Origin: Metellina segmentata
Taxonomy: Eukaryota > Arthropoda > Arachnida > Araneae > Tetragnathidae
Reading direction: 5' to 3'
Length of the DNA stretch: 64,000 nt
NCBI GenBank assembly: GCA_947359465.1
Contig: OX375879.1
Location: 90,867,578 to 90,931,577 of the forward strand
The stretch's first letter is position 1, and the number at the start of each line of letters is the position of its first letter. Both the position numbers and the translations under genes were made by a program. The notes beneath the pieces were generated by a model, which made no database searches, was not told the origin of the DNA, and was given only the letters and a program-made list of their open reading frames with translations. Of this stretch, positions 11,541-24,977 are shown one piece after another.

Positions 11541-14500
11541 TAGGAATATCACGTTGTAGTCAGAGAAAGTCACTTTCGGTATTGTATACCAAAACAGGAT
11601 CTAACAAAGATTTGATGAAATTTGACGATTTTTTTAATTGGTGATAATATTACGGTATTTTACTAGGACATCAATAAATAATTCGTTGAATACAGAGTTT
11701 ACCTCCATTTTTGGTTCCCTACTTTCACTGCATACGGTAAGGCAACCTTTCAAACATGTTCCATTTAAGCACGCCCCCATTAAGCCGAAAGTGCTGTGAG
11801 TGTATCATGATTGGGATTCAGATCGGAAAAAAAGATGGACCGTGGCGGTTTGCTCCTTCATGCTGAACTTCCGGACAAATTAGAGCATGTGTGTCCTGTT
11901 TTACAAACACTTAAAGAGTAAAAGAGTATGACTCTTCTACGTATAGTTTGGTGACTCCCCATCTATATTATACGTCCCCAATAACCAAGTTGGTCTCTTT
12001 ATTATAATGGATAGTATGTATTTTAAGAGTATGCAATGCTTAATCTGGACTAATGAACAATATTTTCTGTTTCTTTGCATATTTATTAAACAACTTTGTT
12101 GTTATAAATACAAGAGAGTAAAAGAAGATTTCTTTATAATTCTTTAATTTAGAAAACAGAATACCATTTGCAGTATCAAAAATCAGGGCCACTATTGTCA
12201 ACACCTTCCCATGTGTGTGATCTTCAGGAAAAAAGTGCTTGAATTTCCCAAACAATTAATTAATATACTATCAGTGTGGATGTTGTCAGGAAGTTTAATT
12301 AACGTCGGACTGAAGCGCCACAACGGGCTATTGGAGGGATTAATTATGAAGGAAAAAATCAGAAGGCGCGCGTGTTTGATAGTTATCGTTTGTGCGAATG
12401 CCAAATGATAATCGTTTGTGCGCATTGTTATCTTGGGTCGTGACGAATTAAGAATCATTTGCAGTTTAATTATTTTTATTCTGATTCTTTAGATGCCAGT
12501 TGTGGCAACATTTAAAAATATATCTTTAGAATGTGTGTTCTTGTTACCGTCAGAACTGTTCGTGTTAAAAATTCTTTGACTAGCCGTACGTCTGTCATTT
12601 GTTTTCTGCCTTAGCGGAAATATTGTACGGGATATATGAAAGCGGTTCCGCATGAAATCATCCCTTTAGAACCATGGTCTCAGTTAATGAACATAGAGTT
12701 TTGTAAATGAATACGTTATAATCAAGCAGTCCACTTATTTCGATCAACTACATCGCTCGATATATACTATAACGTTGGCACCTCGCCAAAGTCACGAACG
12801 CTAATTATCTCTAAATTGATGAAATCATTTGAAACTTTCAATTAAATCTCAATCTTACCAACACCACCAAAACTTTAAACACTTTCTGTTAAAAAATTAT
12901 GTCTTAAGGTATGATAAAGATAAGTGGTGGATTCGACATTATTGTGCGATTTATTTGAACTCCCCATAACTCCGGGGTTATAGGGGGCTTGGCATCGGTA
13001 ATAGCGCATGGATATGATTTAGTGCAAAATTATAAGGGTCCATTGATCAATGTCAGTTCGAGGAAGATGGTCATTTTTGAGAGTATATAAGTATACAGGG
13101 CATACCACTTTCTACGTTTAAACACAGCAGGCAAATCCACTTGGGACTCGTGCTTTTTTATCTAAAGAATGGTTTCCTAGTCTCGAAATTTTGGCAGGTG
13201 TAGATGATATAAACACAGAAATTAGTTAAAGCAATGCACAGGGGTAGTTAAATTTGGTCTAGTACCATACCAAAGTGTATTTTGAAATGAGTTTAAAATC
13301 GACACAAAATTACACGAGAAACACGAAAACAAGAATACAAAAATTCGCCTTGGCTACTGGACAAACTCCTCAACAAGTTGCCCCCTCCCATTTTTAACCT
13401 TCTGATTCTAAGATATTAACCTTCCAAGAAGAATAAACATGCACTAAAAAAACACTCAATATGCCATTAGTCAGCTGAATAATGTCTGAGATCTCTCCGT
13501 TTACACAAAAATCAATACCTATATTTCACGCTTATTTCCCATTCGTGATACTTTGGGAATTGTATCGGAGAAATATGTTCTAGACTGGAGAAAACATCGA
13601 TTACTCTTAAGTATTGTGACTGAACAGAATTTTTTTTAAAGATGTAGCTAATTCTGATTTATTTTCCAGCAAAGTATAACAGTTTATATGCATTAGATGT
13701 AAGGATGGAATTAAAAATACATTCTTATATGTAATTTTAACTATGAAAGTCATTTTGCTTATATAAAGTGTATCGTCACTCGTCACCTAAATATTTGATA
13801 GAGTGTTAGGTGGGATTATTTTTTGCCCGTAGTTTTATGACAAAGAATTTAACAGTCACGTAGTTATTGATAAAAAAAGCGAGTCTTTAACTATGATATT
13901 CGTTGGCCTTACGACAAAATCATAATTTTCCTTTCTAAGGTGCAATTTTATCTGCTAGCTAAAAACGTGTTTACACTCCCAACTTTTAAGTATGACATGA
14001 ATCTTCTACCTTAGAATAACATTGCATAAATGTAATCCTACACCTCTCAGTGCTCTTTGTTAATACGCCCATGTGCTTGGCAAGTTCTCAAGGACAAAAT
14101 TTCTGTAATTATTTGTATGGAATCAAAGGGCAGGAAGTAATTATGGGAATGTCATACATTAAATTTAATATAAATTTGAAAGGTTAGATGTTTGGTCAAA
14201 ATTTGTATCTCTTATATTTACAAAGATGAATTATAGCTATGGGTAAATTAATCATAATTAGGATACCCTGTATGATCACAAGTTGTACTAAATTAACTCA
14301 TAAACTTCATATTGTATCGACTACAATATACATAATGGATATTGTTAATAATTTTAACGTTAGACGCAAAACTTATAAATGTCGAATTCATTAGTCAACA
14401 TTTCAGTTTTGTATTTGTGTACTTTTTAACTCTACAGATGAAGAAATGTTTAAAGTGTTTGCAGTTTTCTAAAAGAAAAATTCCACTAACTGAATATGTC

Positions 14501-14690
14501 TTATAACGAGATAAATCACAAAATAATTTAATTTCAAAGCATTAAAAAATAGATTCTTATTAAGATTTTATGAATAACAGCTCGTGAAAGTATGGCATTA
14601 CGCGATACTCGAAATTAATAAGATAATTTAACACCGAAATAAATGTATTTCAATTCCTTTGAACCTTTCGTGAGGACCGAATAAAAGAAC
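11541..14690. other. Long non-coding stretch with one SINE scrap
   Basis: AT-rich sequence without a recognised gene. A short piece near 12295-12345 (TTAACGTCGGACTGAAG, then CAACGGGCTATTGG) is a minus-strand SINE tail fragment. The 12-mer ATCGTTTGTGCG occurs twice near 12390-12425. Confidence 0.45.
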
Positions 14691-14738
14691 CAAAACAATG
14701 AAACCAGCCAGAACGCAATGGAAACCAGAAAAACTTAC

Positions 14739-14768
14739 CGCGGCGTTGGTTGGACTGACGGCTGCCAT
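14739..14768 (-). CDS. Candidate first coding exon, 10 codons, unknown protein
   Basis: On the minus strand an ATG at 14768 opens MAAVSPTNAA and runs straight into GTAAGTTTTT, a consensus splice donor in phase 0. The exon sits in a patch (about 14690-14930) visibly richer in C, G and CpG than its surroundings, as first exons and promoters often are. No partner exon is identified and the product is unknown. A competing plus-strand frame (14698-14931) overlaps it and lacks splice support. The call depends on one donor and composition. Confidence 0.3.
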
Positions 14769-15056
14769 AGACGAAATGAAAATTCCCACTTTTTTCAACC
14801 TCGCAACTGACAGCTCGAAAAGGACGAAAAGGAGATGCGTGCGCATCTATGCCTCGTCGTCATGGCAACAAAACCAGAAGCGGAACACAAATACCCCTTC
14901 AGTTTCATTCCCGCCCTCCCAATTCATTTAATTCTGGTTGCCAGCCGAGAAGAAGAAAAAAAAGGCATGCTTTTGAATAATGATGACGAAAAATGCGTTC
15001 GTGAAAGGACACGTGTGAAATTGAAAAGGCGAAACGAAGACTTTACAATGAGATGA

Positions 15057-16139
15057 TTTTTTTTTTCGGATGCTTAAGATTTTTCTTGTTTTTATGCGTA
15101 TTTTGTTTTGAATACTAGAAAGGTGAAATGTGACACGTTGTTGATAAAATAGGGCTCTGTGTTTCTATGAAAATCGGTATTTTCCATACAATTTTGTTTT
15201 AGTTTTACTAGGGGATTATAAACATATTTCAATTTCATAAATGCTATGAAAACAGCGTCTATTATTTATGTATTGAAGTAAAAACTGTTTTTATCCAATA
15301 ATACCAAAGGAAAGAATGAAAGAAACAGAAAGTAACAGAAAATCTGAACTTTGCAGGATAATTTTTTTTTGTTTCATTAGCACATTACTGTGTAAGTCAT
15401 TTATATAAGTCCAACATTGAACCAACCTAACTCTAAAGTTGTAAGACGGGCGAAACAATTGTACATTTTTGTGCGAAAAATCTTTCTTCGCCTGTTTATT
15501 GAAAGGAAAGCAGTTTCAAGTTAATAATATTAATTTGGACATTATTAATATTCCATTTATAAGTTTCAAAAACATTTTTGTTCTGCACATGCGTCGGCCA
15601 TTTTTCATACAGGACATAAAGTCCTTTCGATTGCCACTTAACAAAACAATTTTTAAAACAATAAATATATAAATTGAATCATAAATAAAAATCGTTTGCA
15701 AAACCTACATCAAATTTATACTTTTGTAAATAATTATCGCCTATAAAATATAAATCATAATTTTAATTTATCGGTTAAATGCTGATTTTGTCAATAGTAG
15801 AAGTTACAATATGTTGATATATATTTGATCTGACATGTATGTTATTTTGTTGTATACCTACATCAAATTTATACCCCTTTTATTTTTTTACCCAAATTTA
15901 TACCCAAATTTATACCCCCTTAAATTTATATTTGACAACAAGCTTCATAACCTCATATGTCAAATTTCTTGAAGGTGTTAACGCCATAGAAATTTTTGCG
16001 CTTAAAAATCTCGAATTTCGTGCCAAAAAGAACATTTGCGGGAAGTTTGAATTCATTACTTTATTTTGAAGGAAATTGCTGCTGTAAGTTATCGTACCTT
16101 CGGGAAGCTTGTGGTGAACATGCTAAATCTCAAGATACG
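15057..16139. other. Non-coding stretch with short direct repeats
   Basis: A 17-mer CCTACATCAAATTTATA occurs near 15703 and 15855. A CCCAAATTTATA motif is iterated at about 15880-15920. No gene is supported. Confidence 0.45.
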
Positions 16140-16407
16140 ACACCGAATGGCTTAGGCTGAGACGTGTATAATGGTTAAGGTGTTAGCTTCTGGATAGGAA
16201 GGTTCCTGGTTCGAATCTGGGTCAGGGCATGGATATTTGAAAGCATATGTAGTAGAAGCGGCTGGTGCACCTTAAATCTGTCGTGGCTGATAGTCCTCGT
16301 GTTGGGCTGGTGTGGCAGTTTGGAGAGTGGGGTGCCAGCTCAGAAGTTGCCACGTCATCTGACAGTGGTTCAAATTTACGTGGCGATACACCGAATGACT
16401 TAGGCTG
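16140..16407 (+). repeat. 3'-truncated SINE flanked by 20-bp direct repeats
   Basis: The body (about 16160-16387) begins with the tRNA-like head used by the full SINE at 40451: an A-box region ATAATGGTTAAGG and a B box GGTTCGAATCT. It stops early in the body, at GGTTCAAATTTACG. It is flanked by near-identical 20-mers, ACACCGAATGGCTTAGGCTG (16140-16159) and ACACCGAATGACTTAGGCTG (16388-16407), which look like target duplications. Promoter boxes are intact; the 3' third and its tail are missing. Confidence 0.8.
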
Positions 16408-16429
16408 GGATGGTGGTAACTAGTTGAAT

Positions 16430-16915
16430 ATCTCAAGGAACTTGTGAATGCTGGTTTAAAAGCTTTACAAATGGAAATTTCGATGTTAAAAACAAAGAAA
16501 GTCTAAGTCAACCAAAAAAGTTTTAAGACCAACAGCTAGGGGAAACCGTTAATGTTGATTGTTACCGACAGTAAATAATCAATTTTAATCACGCTTTGTT
16601 CGTAAAATCATAAGACACAGTATTGAAATTTTGCTTCATGATAACGCACTATAACACAATTCTTAAAACGTTTCGTTAAAAGATCTTGCATGGGAAATAT
16701 TAAACCACCCACCGTATTCACCAGATCTTGTTCCTTCAGATTACCACTTGTTCCGATTCCACACGCAATTTGAACGATGCACGAAGAAGTGAAAGTTGGG
16801 TCTCTGAATGTTTTACCTCTAAACAAGAAAAGTTCTATTGGGATGGTATCCACAAATTACATGAAAGATGTGAGAGATGTGTAGCTAGTGATTGAAATTA
16901 CTTTGAATAAAGCAC
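16430..16915 (+). pseudogene. mariner transposase relic
   Basis: Fragments follow mariner order. A helix-turn-helix piece like CWFKSFTNGNFDVK lies at about 16450-16500. A LLHDNA block falls near 16630, then LKDLAWEI and PPYSPDLVPSDYHLFR at 16676-16755, the hallmark segment before the last catalytic Asp. A C-terminal block ends near 16900. The segment between the DNA-binding and LHDNA blocks is deleted, and stops and frame changes are frequent. The conserved YSPDLxPSDYHLF motif makes the family clear. Confidence 0.75.
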
Positions 16916-19875
16916 TTTTGCTGTTTCTCTTGAAATTAACGTGTTTTCTTTGATAAAAAATAAGCATTATCAACCGATGCAATTAGGGTTGCCAGAAGAT
17001 AAATATCAGAAAAGAGAACATTCGGTAAAATTATTTTGCAAAAAAAAGGACAGGAAAATGAAAATCCAGACATGTTTTTTAATTACTTCCGAATGAGTGT
17101 TCTATCATTTGAAAAGCTTGCGGGAAAAAGTACTGGCAAGGTTATGTATATGGGAGAAACTCTAAACATCCTATGCAATTCCATATCAAAATGTTCTGCT
17201 TGTTTAGAATTTCTATTAAAAAATTTATACTGCTACCAATATTATATTCCATATTATTATATTCTATATTATTAAATTATTATATAATATGGTAATATCT
17301 TAATGACGAGATATCTCGTCATTTTCCAAAATTGGTCAGGTTTTAAAACATTGTTCTTTAATTTCACAGTCACTAAGACTGGTACGTTTATATTCTACTA
17401 CTAGAAACTATTTCCCCTTACTCGAAATAGAGCACGTAAATGGTTTATGGTTCATAATTTATCATTATTATATTTTATTCCAACACGAAACGCTCTTTCT
17501 GCAAGATGGATTTAATGTGCTATATAAACCGTGATTTGTTCGGTTTCCACGGATATGCGGGCTCCAATATATCAGTGCAACGGATATGCACGCTAAGGTC
17601 TGACACCATTTCAAAGCGAAACGAAGCCGACTTCCGTGTTTCCAGTGCAGTTTCAAAGAATACGATTACTTATAAAAGCCCATATATTTTAATCCTAAGT
17701 TTGATGACGTATTCGTACCAAAATGCTTTAAAATTTTGATGTTTGTATTGTTTCCACCCCTTTTAGTATATTAATGAATGTATAATTCCTTATTTAAAGC
17801 TTAATTAAATTAATTTCTTTCATTTTAAGTAGCAGTTATGTATGTTGAATTATTTCTACGAGGAAACGCTTTACAATTGCCAGATGACCGCCTTGTGCAA
17901 CTGGACAAATGTAGTGAGGAAATAAGAAATCAAGGTTAGAAAACGTGTAAAAAATATAAAAATCTCTTTTCAGTTTTCTCTATCGCAATGATCCGCTTAG
18001 TAAGTAAAGTTGATAAGGAATCTTGTAAAGTAGGTGACGCCAACATACATTATTCACCGACCTTGTAATGAAATAGACGAAACATAGCTCAATGTCTCAG
18101 AAGTGTATGTCATTTGAGCGTGGGAATCGACTTGAGTCGACTGGATATTGAAGCAAAAACCTGTGTTTTTTTTTCACGCTCGTTAATTAGTCCTTGATTG
18201 GTATTGTGCATTCTTGTAACACCACATGACCTTACCGTGAAATCTTCAAGTCGAGCGATCAGGAGAAATAACATAAAGCTGTGTGCGTGATTTTGTCTAA
18301 TTCAGTAGGAGATCGATTGTTACATCCCCTATCAAGCTTTGGATGTACTTTGGTACGTGTTTGCATGTTGGTGGGAGATTTTGAAAATTTAGTTTTCGTC
18401 GATATAATAAGAAGAAAGGGGAATACTTAAACATTCTGCAAAAAAAATTAAAAAATGCTTATAATTTGATTTAGGATTGAATTTTTTTCGTCAGTAGATA
18501 CCTAATATACAGAGAGAGTATAGGCTAAGAGAGTAAAAGCATGGTTTAGCTACAGTTTCTATACCTTCAAAGACAGCAACCGTACACTCAAACACTATTT
18601 CAGGATTTAAAAACGGGGTTGAAATTTTTTTTTTATCTTAGTTGAAAAAGCGGATACAAATCACTATATCCGGTGTAAAGAAAGCATTACTCTAATAGAG
18701 AAATGGGTAAAAGTATTCCCAGGAAAGAGACACAATTTCTTGTCAATCATTTACCCACTATCTTTAAAAGCTTTTCTAAGTAAAAAAATCTGAGCCAAAA
18801 CACTTAATCAAGCATTTTTATTTTGTTTCTCTGGACTAATTACGCCAATTTTAAACCTAAAATATTTAAAATTTGATACCTAAAACCTATATTTGAAAAT
18901 ATCACAACGAATATGGAATTCCTTTTAGTTTAATTTTATAGGAATGGCAATATTTGGACATACATGGAAACACATTTGGAACTCCATTAAATTCAAAATT
19001 AATATTTACAATAGTATTAGGCCTTTAAAACATGTCTGCTTAGAGGCATACTCGATTTTGATGAGCTGTTGTATATTTTAAGTTATCATTTGATTAGATA
19101 AATTTCTCATTCTGACTTCGCAACTACAATTTAGGCAACCCTTATGAATATTTTCTCGACTCAATTGTCACTGGTCCACCGGATGCATCAGATAGATTCG
19201 AAATATTCTAAGTAGACCACTTGTAATCTAATTTCGGATATACTCGGAAGCGATTAAGTTCATCTCTTCAGCTATTTTTAGAATATTTCTATTCAGAAAC
19301 TGTTATGATCTAATTCTTTCAACTATAAATCGCGTTTTTTTCTTTCATTTTGTCCACACAGATCATATTTACTTATATTTACATTCAGGTGTTACAGTGT
19401 TGTTGAAATAAGTCTGGTATTATATAAATAACAAGGCATTATAATATATGTTCAAAACTAGGCAGCCTAAAATGCTTTATTATTGAGTGGTTTTATTATT
19501 GTGAACCACTCAAAAATGTAACAGGTGAATTGCCACGTTTATGACATTCATGTAATGTCTCAACGAGAAAAATAACCACACTAACGGAAATAATCAAACC
19601 AAAACAGTTCTAATCTGGAACAAATAGGTTCTAATGGTTATTTTAGGTATTGAAAACATTCAAGGGAAAATTTATTGAAAAGTTTCCTCACTAAAGTCTT
19701 CTGACAAGCTTCTTTTTAAGTACACCATGCGATTTCCTCGACCTAATAGCCCCCGCTTGTGGTATTTATAAACCTTTTCCAAGAAAATTTCACTTTATGA
19801 ATTGTGTCACGCTATACCAAACGCCTGTTACACAAAACAAAAGGTCACTGACTCTATCTACCTAAATATAAATTA
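16916..19875. other. Long non-coding stretch, AT-rich, one perfect palindrome
   Basis: No gene or element is supported. A perfect 20-bp palindrome, ATGACGAGATATCTCGTCAT, lies at 17303-17322 after a run of ATATTAT repeats. Confidence 0.45.
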
Positions 19876-20523
19876 CTAGGGGGCCCGTCCCCTGCTCGCT
19901 AACGCTCGCCAACCCCCGGAGGATTGCTTCGCAATTCTCATTGGTTCGCTGCGCGAACCTATGCTCGCTTCGCTCGCATCAATGAAGACACGTGTCCTAG
20001 CAGAAGGGATTGATTACAAAATAAGATATTCCAAAAAAAATATTTTTCAAATCTAAATTTGTTGTATTACATAAAAGATATATACAGTACCTCTGGAATC
20101 AGAATTTAAATGAAAACTCTGAGCAAATTTTTACTCGTAATGTGAACGCTGCTTTGGAAATTGAATACCCAGCATGTTGTTTGTGTGTACATTTCCCCAG
20201 TACTCGAGCCACCCATACACTTTTTGACTGAGTTTGTTGTCGCAAGTTGTAGTGCATGCGTCTTGTTGTACTATAATTGTTAGCCTTGAAAAGGACCGTT
20301 TTTTAAGTAGCCCCGAAAAGATCCTCCGCTTTCTTAGATTTCTATTACAAACCGCAACAGCTCGTCTAAAATTCACTTTTTTCAATAAAATTTCATCCGA
20401 TAACGCTATAGATTCAAATGAGGCGCGAGGCTCCTAGTAAACAAACAATCGCACAATGTTGCCAAAACGCGGTAACAAATAACGTCTTTTTTGCGTGCCA
20501 CGTAAGAGAAATATATATAGAGA
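19876..20523 (-). mobile_element. Non-autonomous Helitron, family 1, full length, minus strand
   Basis: Read on the minus strand, it starts TCTCTATATATATTTCTC and ends in CTAG (plus 19876-19879), again with A before and T after. The body aligns with 5198-5833 along its whole length. It includes the GC-rich 3' end and the short frame, here 20131-20385 (start MKKVNFRRAVAVCNRN). That frame is colinear with the one in the other copy but differs at many residues and has a different C-terminus. No Rep or helicase domain is present. Confidence 0.85.
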
Positions 20524-20960
20524 TAGAAGTAATTCACAAAACAAAATGATAACTGTGAATATGAGACATGGTTTAAAGTGCATTTTTACATTTGTTTCAA
20601 ATGTAAAACTATGGAACATATCTATATTCAATGGAATTCCTATTCATATTTTTTTTATTTCATTTTTCCCCCTTTGAATTTCATATATTTTATGAAATTA
20701 TAGTAATTATATTTTTATGTTTTATATTATCTATGAAATTTCGTAAATATTATCTTTTCACTATCGCAATCTCATAAATTGAAGTTTTTTCGTTTTTGTT
20801 GTTTCGAGATTATTTGGTTGCAAACATAATTACTAAAACTTATCTCAAACGCTCATATGTCTACATCAGTTATAAAACACTAAGCGTTGAATTTTAAAGC
20901 CTCATATCTCATAATTAGTCTACAATTAGGGGTCTAGTTCTTTATCTTCCTAAGTCCTAA

Positions 20961-21189
20961 ATTCGAAATGTGAGAGCTGCTTTGGAAATCGAATACCCAG
21001 CATGTCGTTTATAAGCTGCAACAGTTCGACTAATATTAATTTTTTTTCAATAAAATTTAATCCGATAACGCTATAAATTCAATTGTTGCGCGAGACTTCG
21101 TGGTAAACAAACAATCCTACAGAGTTGCCAAAACGCGATAGAAAATAACGTCTTTTTTGCGTGCCACGTAAGAGAATTATATATATAGA
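20961..21189 (-). mobile_element. Partial Helitron, family 1, minus strand
   Basis: The right side keeps the family's 5' end (minus-strand TCTATATATATAATTCTC, then the CGTGGCACGC block). Sequence equivalent to the middle of the full copies is missing and the GC-rich 3' end is gone. It lies in the same orientation as, and about 440 bp from, the full copy at 19876-20523. Confidence 0.75.
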
Positions 21190-22044
21190 TATATAGATAT
21201 TCTTGTATTTATATATTATATAAATTATAATTCATATATTTTTATATTTCATATGTTCTACTGAATTGTAGTACATATGAAGCGTATTCTCATTTTTATA
21301 AATTCTATGCATTCATTACATAAAAAATAGTCATATGTTTAATATATATTCTATGAAATTATAATAAATATATTCTTATATTCCATATATTCTAGGAAAT
21401 TGTAGTAAAACCAGCTGCTGTATAAAATAGTTTCTTGCACCCACATATGCTCCATAGTTAATCTAGATTAAATATAAACAAAGATAAATTAGTGAAAATA
21501 ATGATAAATTAGTTAGACTTTGGAAACATGCACAGATGCAAATAATGACGTTTAGAATAATTGTTTTTATAAATAACTTTAATTTAATCAGAATTTTTCA
21601 CAATACCACTCATAATTGTGTTTTTCGTTAAGAGTCGTCGCAATTGCAAAGCAGTCCGCAAAGCAGAAAAGTGTCCTTTTTCATAAAAATCGCCCGACGT
21701 TGTTTCTTCCTTCCTTCTAAAACAACATTAGCTTTCTCTTTTCAACGGTCAATGATCTGACAGAAAAGTAGGGCATGTCGACCATGACATATTCACGTTG
21801 GTCACTTCGCTGCAACATATTAACGCTTGGAATCACACCTAAGTCGGTGACTCAAAATGCATCACTCATTCTTTTCTACTTCATAGGGTACTATTACCTC
21901 GAAAAAATATACTGTCGGGCACCTTGAAATATTATGTTTCACAGGTTGTTGGTTTGGAAATTTCTCTGTGGATTTACGTGCAGTTCTGCATGGGTTAGTA
22001 ACATCTCAATTCTGTATCCAGTGCATTTCGTAGAACACTTGATA
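21190..22044. other. Very AT-rich stretch, nothing recognised
   Basis: Runs such as TTATATTCCATATATTCTA recur loosely around 21200-21420. No gene or element end is supported. Confidence 0.45.
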
Positions 22045-22603
22045 TCTATGTATAAAAAAAGGATATATGTGTGTATTTTCTCTATACAAATCTACTCCGT
22101 TTAACCAATCCACACCAAATTTCGTACACTTATTCCTTGGACACTGCAGAAAACATAAGCTCTGTCATTCCTGTCTTCAGACCAATCATTAGCCATGAAA
22201 ATTGGCACACAGATAGTCCCAAAAGTGCCACTCGAAGCCCCAATTTTAAAATAATAAGTTTGTTTTCCTGCAATAAATGGACATGGACAAGGAAACAAGT
22301 TCTACAATGTTTGTGTAATTGAGTTAACGCAGGGAAATGTCGCGGTAGGAAACACGTTTTACAGGGTTTGTGTATTTGAGTTAACACAGGAAAATGTCGT
22401 GGACATTTTTTAGTTGTTGCGGTAGGAAAAACGTTCTACAGAGTTTGTGTATTTGAGTTAAGATAGGGAAATGTAGCGGTCATATTTGAGAAACCCGAGC
22501 AAAGCTGGGTCATTCAGCAAGTATATTCATAAAATATTCAATTCCACGACAGTGTCATATTTTAGGTGTCGCGGTAGGAAGCAACTCCGGGTTATTTAGC
22601 TAG
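22045..22603 (+). mobile_element. Non-autonomous Helitron, family 2, with internal tandem repeats
   Basis: The start is TCTATGTATAAAAAAAGG after an A, and the end is CCGGGTTATTTAGCTAG before a T, matching Helitron rules. Near the 3' side lies a palindromic block ACCCGAGCAAAGCTGGGT, the kind of hairpin seen just inside Helitron 3' ends, followed by a decayed end CAGCAAGT. About 75 bp further the true CTAG end occurs. Three ~70-80-bp units around TTTGTGTATTTGAGTTAA lie at about 22280-22480. No long coding frame is present. Confidence 0.75.
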
Positions 22604-24073
22604 TATTTATTAAAAGAGTCAGTACATCAGATCACAGGACAATGTATTAGAATGAACAAACTAAGATAATTCTATTTTAAATGGTAAAGTGATTGGTAGC
22701 TGATGATGTATTTTCTTTCACTGCTTTAAATACTTCATTTATTTATGTACACTTAAAAGCTAATGCATATACTGCCTATCTTCATATAACAAGGCCGCCA
22801 GTCTAGGCACTTGTTAAATAGTAGCATAAGCATATATTTTCTTAAAACAGTAACAAAAAAGGTCTCCCTCTTAAACCCTATTTAAGTAAATATTTTTGTG
22901 GTTGCTCAGATTCAAAATGAATAGAATAAAACACAAAATATGCTAAGTACGGAACAAACATGGAGGAACTCACAGTGAAATTTGAATTTTAAAATTAAAA
23001 AGTAAATATTTTTTCAGTAAGATTTTCTGGCCAATTTAGCAACCGATATTTTTCATTTATAGTTGCCACGCTTGACGTCAAATCTCTCTTTAAAAATGAA
23101 AAAAATTCTCCCTAAAAAAACTTTATTAGGCGATTTTGGTTTAACGCTATTACTAGTGTGGATAAAATATTGTGATGACATAAATTTTAGCGTAAAGAAC
23201 AAGATCTTTGGGTTTCACCACTGCAACATTTATTCCAACAACCTACAGCTTTACAGGTAGGTACAGCAAAATTACAAATATTTGGGAACAAGAAGGGTTC
23301 GGCAGAGGTTAATGAGCTTGTCCTCGGCATATTCCAGCCATCCAACCGCCTTTCAACTGAAAAACCACTTGTCGATAGAATTTTGAGTGTCCTGAAGGGA
23401 CTTGAGATTTAGGATATCATAATGCCAGTGTAACGTCAGATTAAGAGGGTTTATGTCAAGTGCCTAGAACTTTATGACCGATGGAATGTCGAATTGAGTG
23501 CTGTAACAGTACTTTCAGAGTTAGTTATGGAGAGTTGATCACTTGAAAGGAGTTTTATGATCTTCAATCAAGGAATTCTTGAATATGTCTACTTTATGTC
23601 TGCTTGATTAGAGTAGCCGCCTTCAGAGTGTTACACTAGTCACCAAAATTAAAAGATACTTGCAAAACGTTACCTTTTAGTCGCTTGTGGAAGCCTTGTT
23701 ATATAACTCGAATAATGAAAATTCAAAGAACAATTATTATTTTCATTAGAAACCGTACTTAAATTATTGAACAATCAATCATATAAAAAAAATGTGTTGA
23801 CATTTTCTTATGGTGCACATAATAGTCCGAAACGTCAATAAATTTTTCTACACGTATCCTTGAAAATTTAAGATTCGTATTTATTAATTCCAAAATACTC
23901 AAAGTTTCAAAAGGAATCTATAAATACGTAACTTTGTTCGCCAAATAGTTATTTCACCAATAATTCCACAAACTGTTTTGACTAAAAACACTGGGAAATT
24001 ATCCAGTTTTGCATCTAAAGAAACACAGTGATATTTTTTCCCAAAGGATGTCAAGGTAGATAGTAAAATTAGC
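22604..24073. other. Non-coding stretch, nothing recognised
   Basis: AT-rich with no supported exon or element. The short frame at 23063-23260 has no recognisable domain. Confidence 0.45.
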
Positions 24074-24180
24074 TTTGTACTGAAGCAACACAACGGAGTA
24101 TTGGTGACGGTCTGGGATCAATCCTGAAAGGAAAGTTCCGAGGAACGTTCCACTTTAAAATTTTGACCCACTCAGATTAT
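24074..24180 (-). repeat. SINE 3' fragment, minus strand
   Basis: Minus-strand matches to the SINE body: a block like GACGGTCTGGGATCAATCC preceded by AACACAACGGAGTATTGG, and TTTTGACCCACTCAG in place of the usual TTTTGAACCACGGTCAG. It is truncated and diverged. Confidence 0.65.
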
Positions 24181-24977
24181 CTCAAATTTTATATCAATGT
24201 ATTTATAACTAAAACCGATGAATCACCACAAACATTACATACTGTTACAATAAAGAAATCATATTATAAGTATAAGTAGAAAAAAAGTACATAAACCCCA
24301 CAAAATCTAATTCCATGTAGTGTATTAGAACAAAACAACAAAGTTATAAATGACGAGAGAAGCTGAGTTAGTCTTACCAAATACGAAATCAAACGCTTTA
24401 ATTAGTATCCAGTTAGAAAACTTGAATTGTTCTTCGAATTTTGTTAGATATTGCATGCGTTTTTCTTAATATGAATCCCTTACTTCACAAGGTGTGCGAC
24501 GTAGATCATTATCTCTAGTCTATGGTATGGCCATTTAGAAATGAGAGAACAAATTGAAGCACACACACACAAAACAAAAGTATTACATTCTCCAAAGGAA
24601 TACGTGTTTTAAAAACCAAAAATTTATAGAACGTACTTTTCTTAGTCTAACGCATTGCTTAAATTATATTAAGAAACAGACACACTTTAATAAGTCATTT
24701 TAACATGCTGAAACTATACGTTTACCACTAAATTTCTGTTTCAAGGAACTTTAGAAGTCAATTGGCATTGGCAATAAATACGTTTGTTAAAAAGCAGACT
24801 TTTAAAACTTGTATGGTATGTTTGTTACTGCAGATAATTCAAGCTTTAGTTGAGCTTTAACAAAACTGAAAGCAGTCATTACCAATAAAAAACATAAGTC
24901 ATTTTACACGAATCAAATTATCTAAATTTACGTTTCAACAGTGTTCAGTGAAATCAAAATGTTACTTGTGCACAAAT
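24181..24977. other. Non-coding stretch, nothing recognised
   Basis: No gene. A short (CA)n run lies near 24561-24572. Confidence 0.45.

Noticed and set aside
15360..15392. Plus-strand mini-exon between TTTGCAG and GTAAGTC
   Set aside because: The sequence between is a T-run of low complexity with no plausible coding content.
20933..20937. CTAG as the 3' end of the partial Helitron at 20961-21189
   Set aside because: It lacks the GC-rich subterminal sequence that precedes CTAG in the full copies; likely a chance tetramer.
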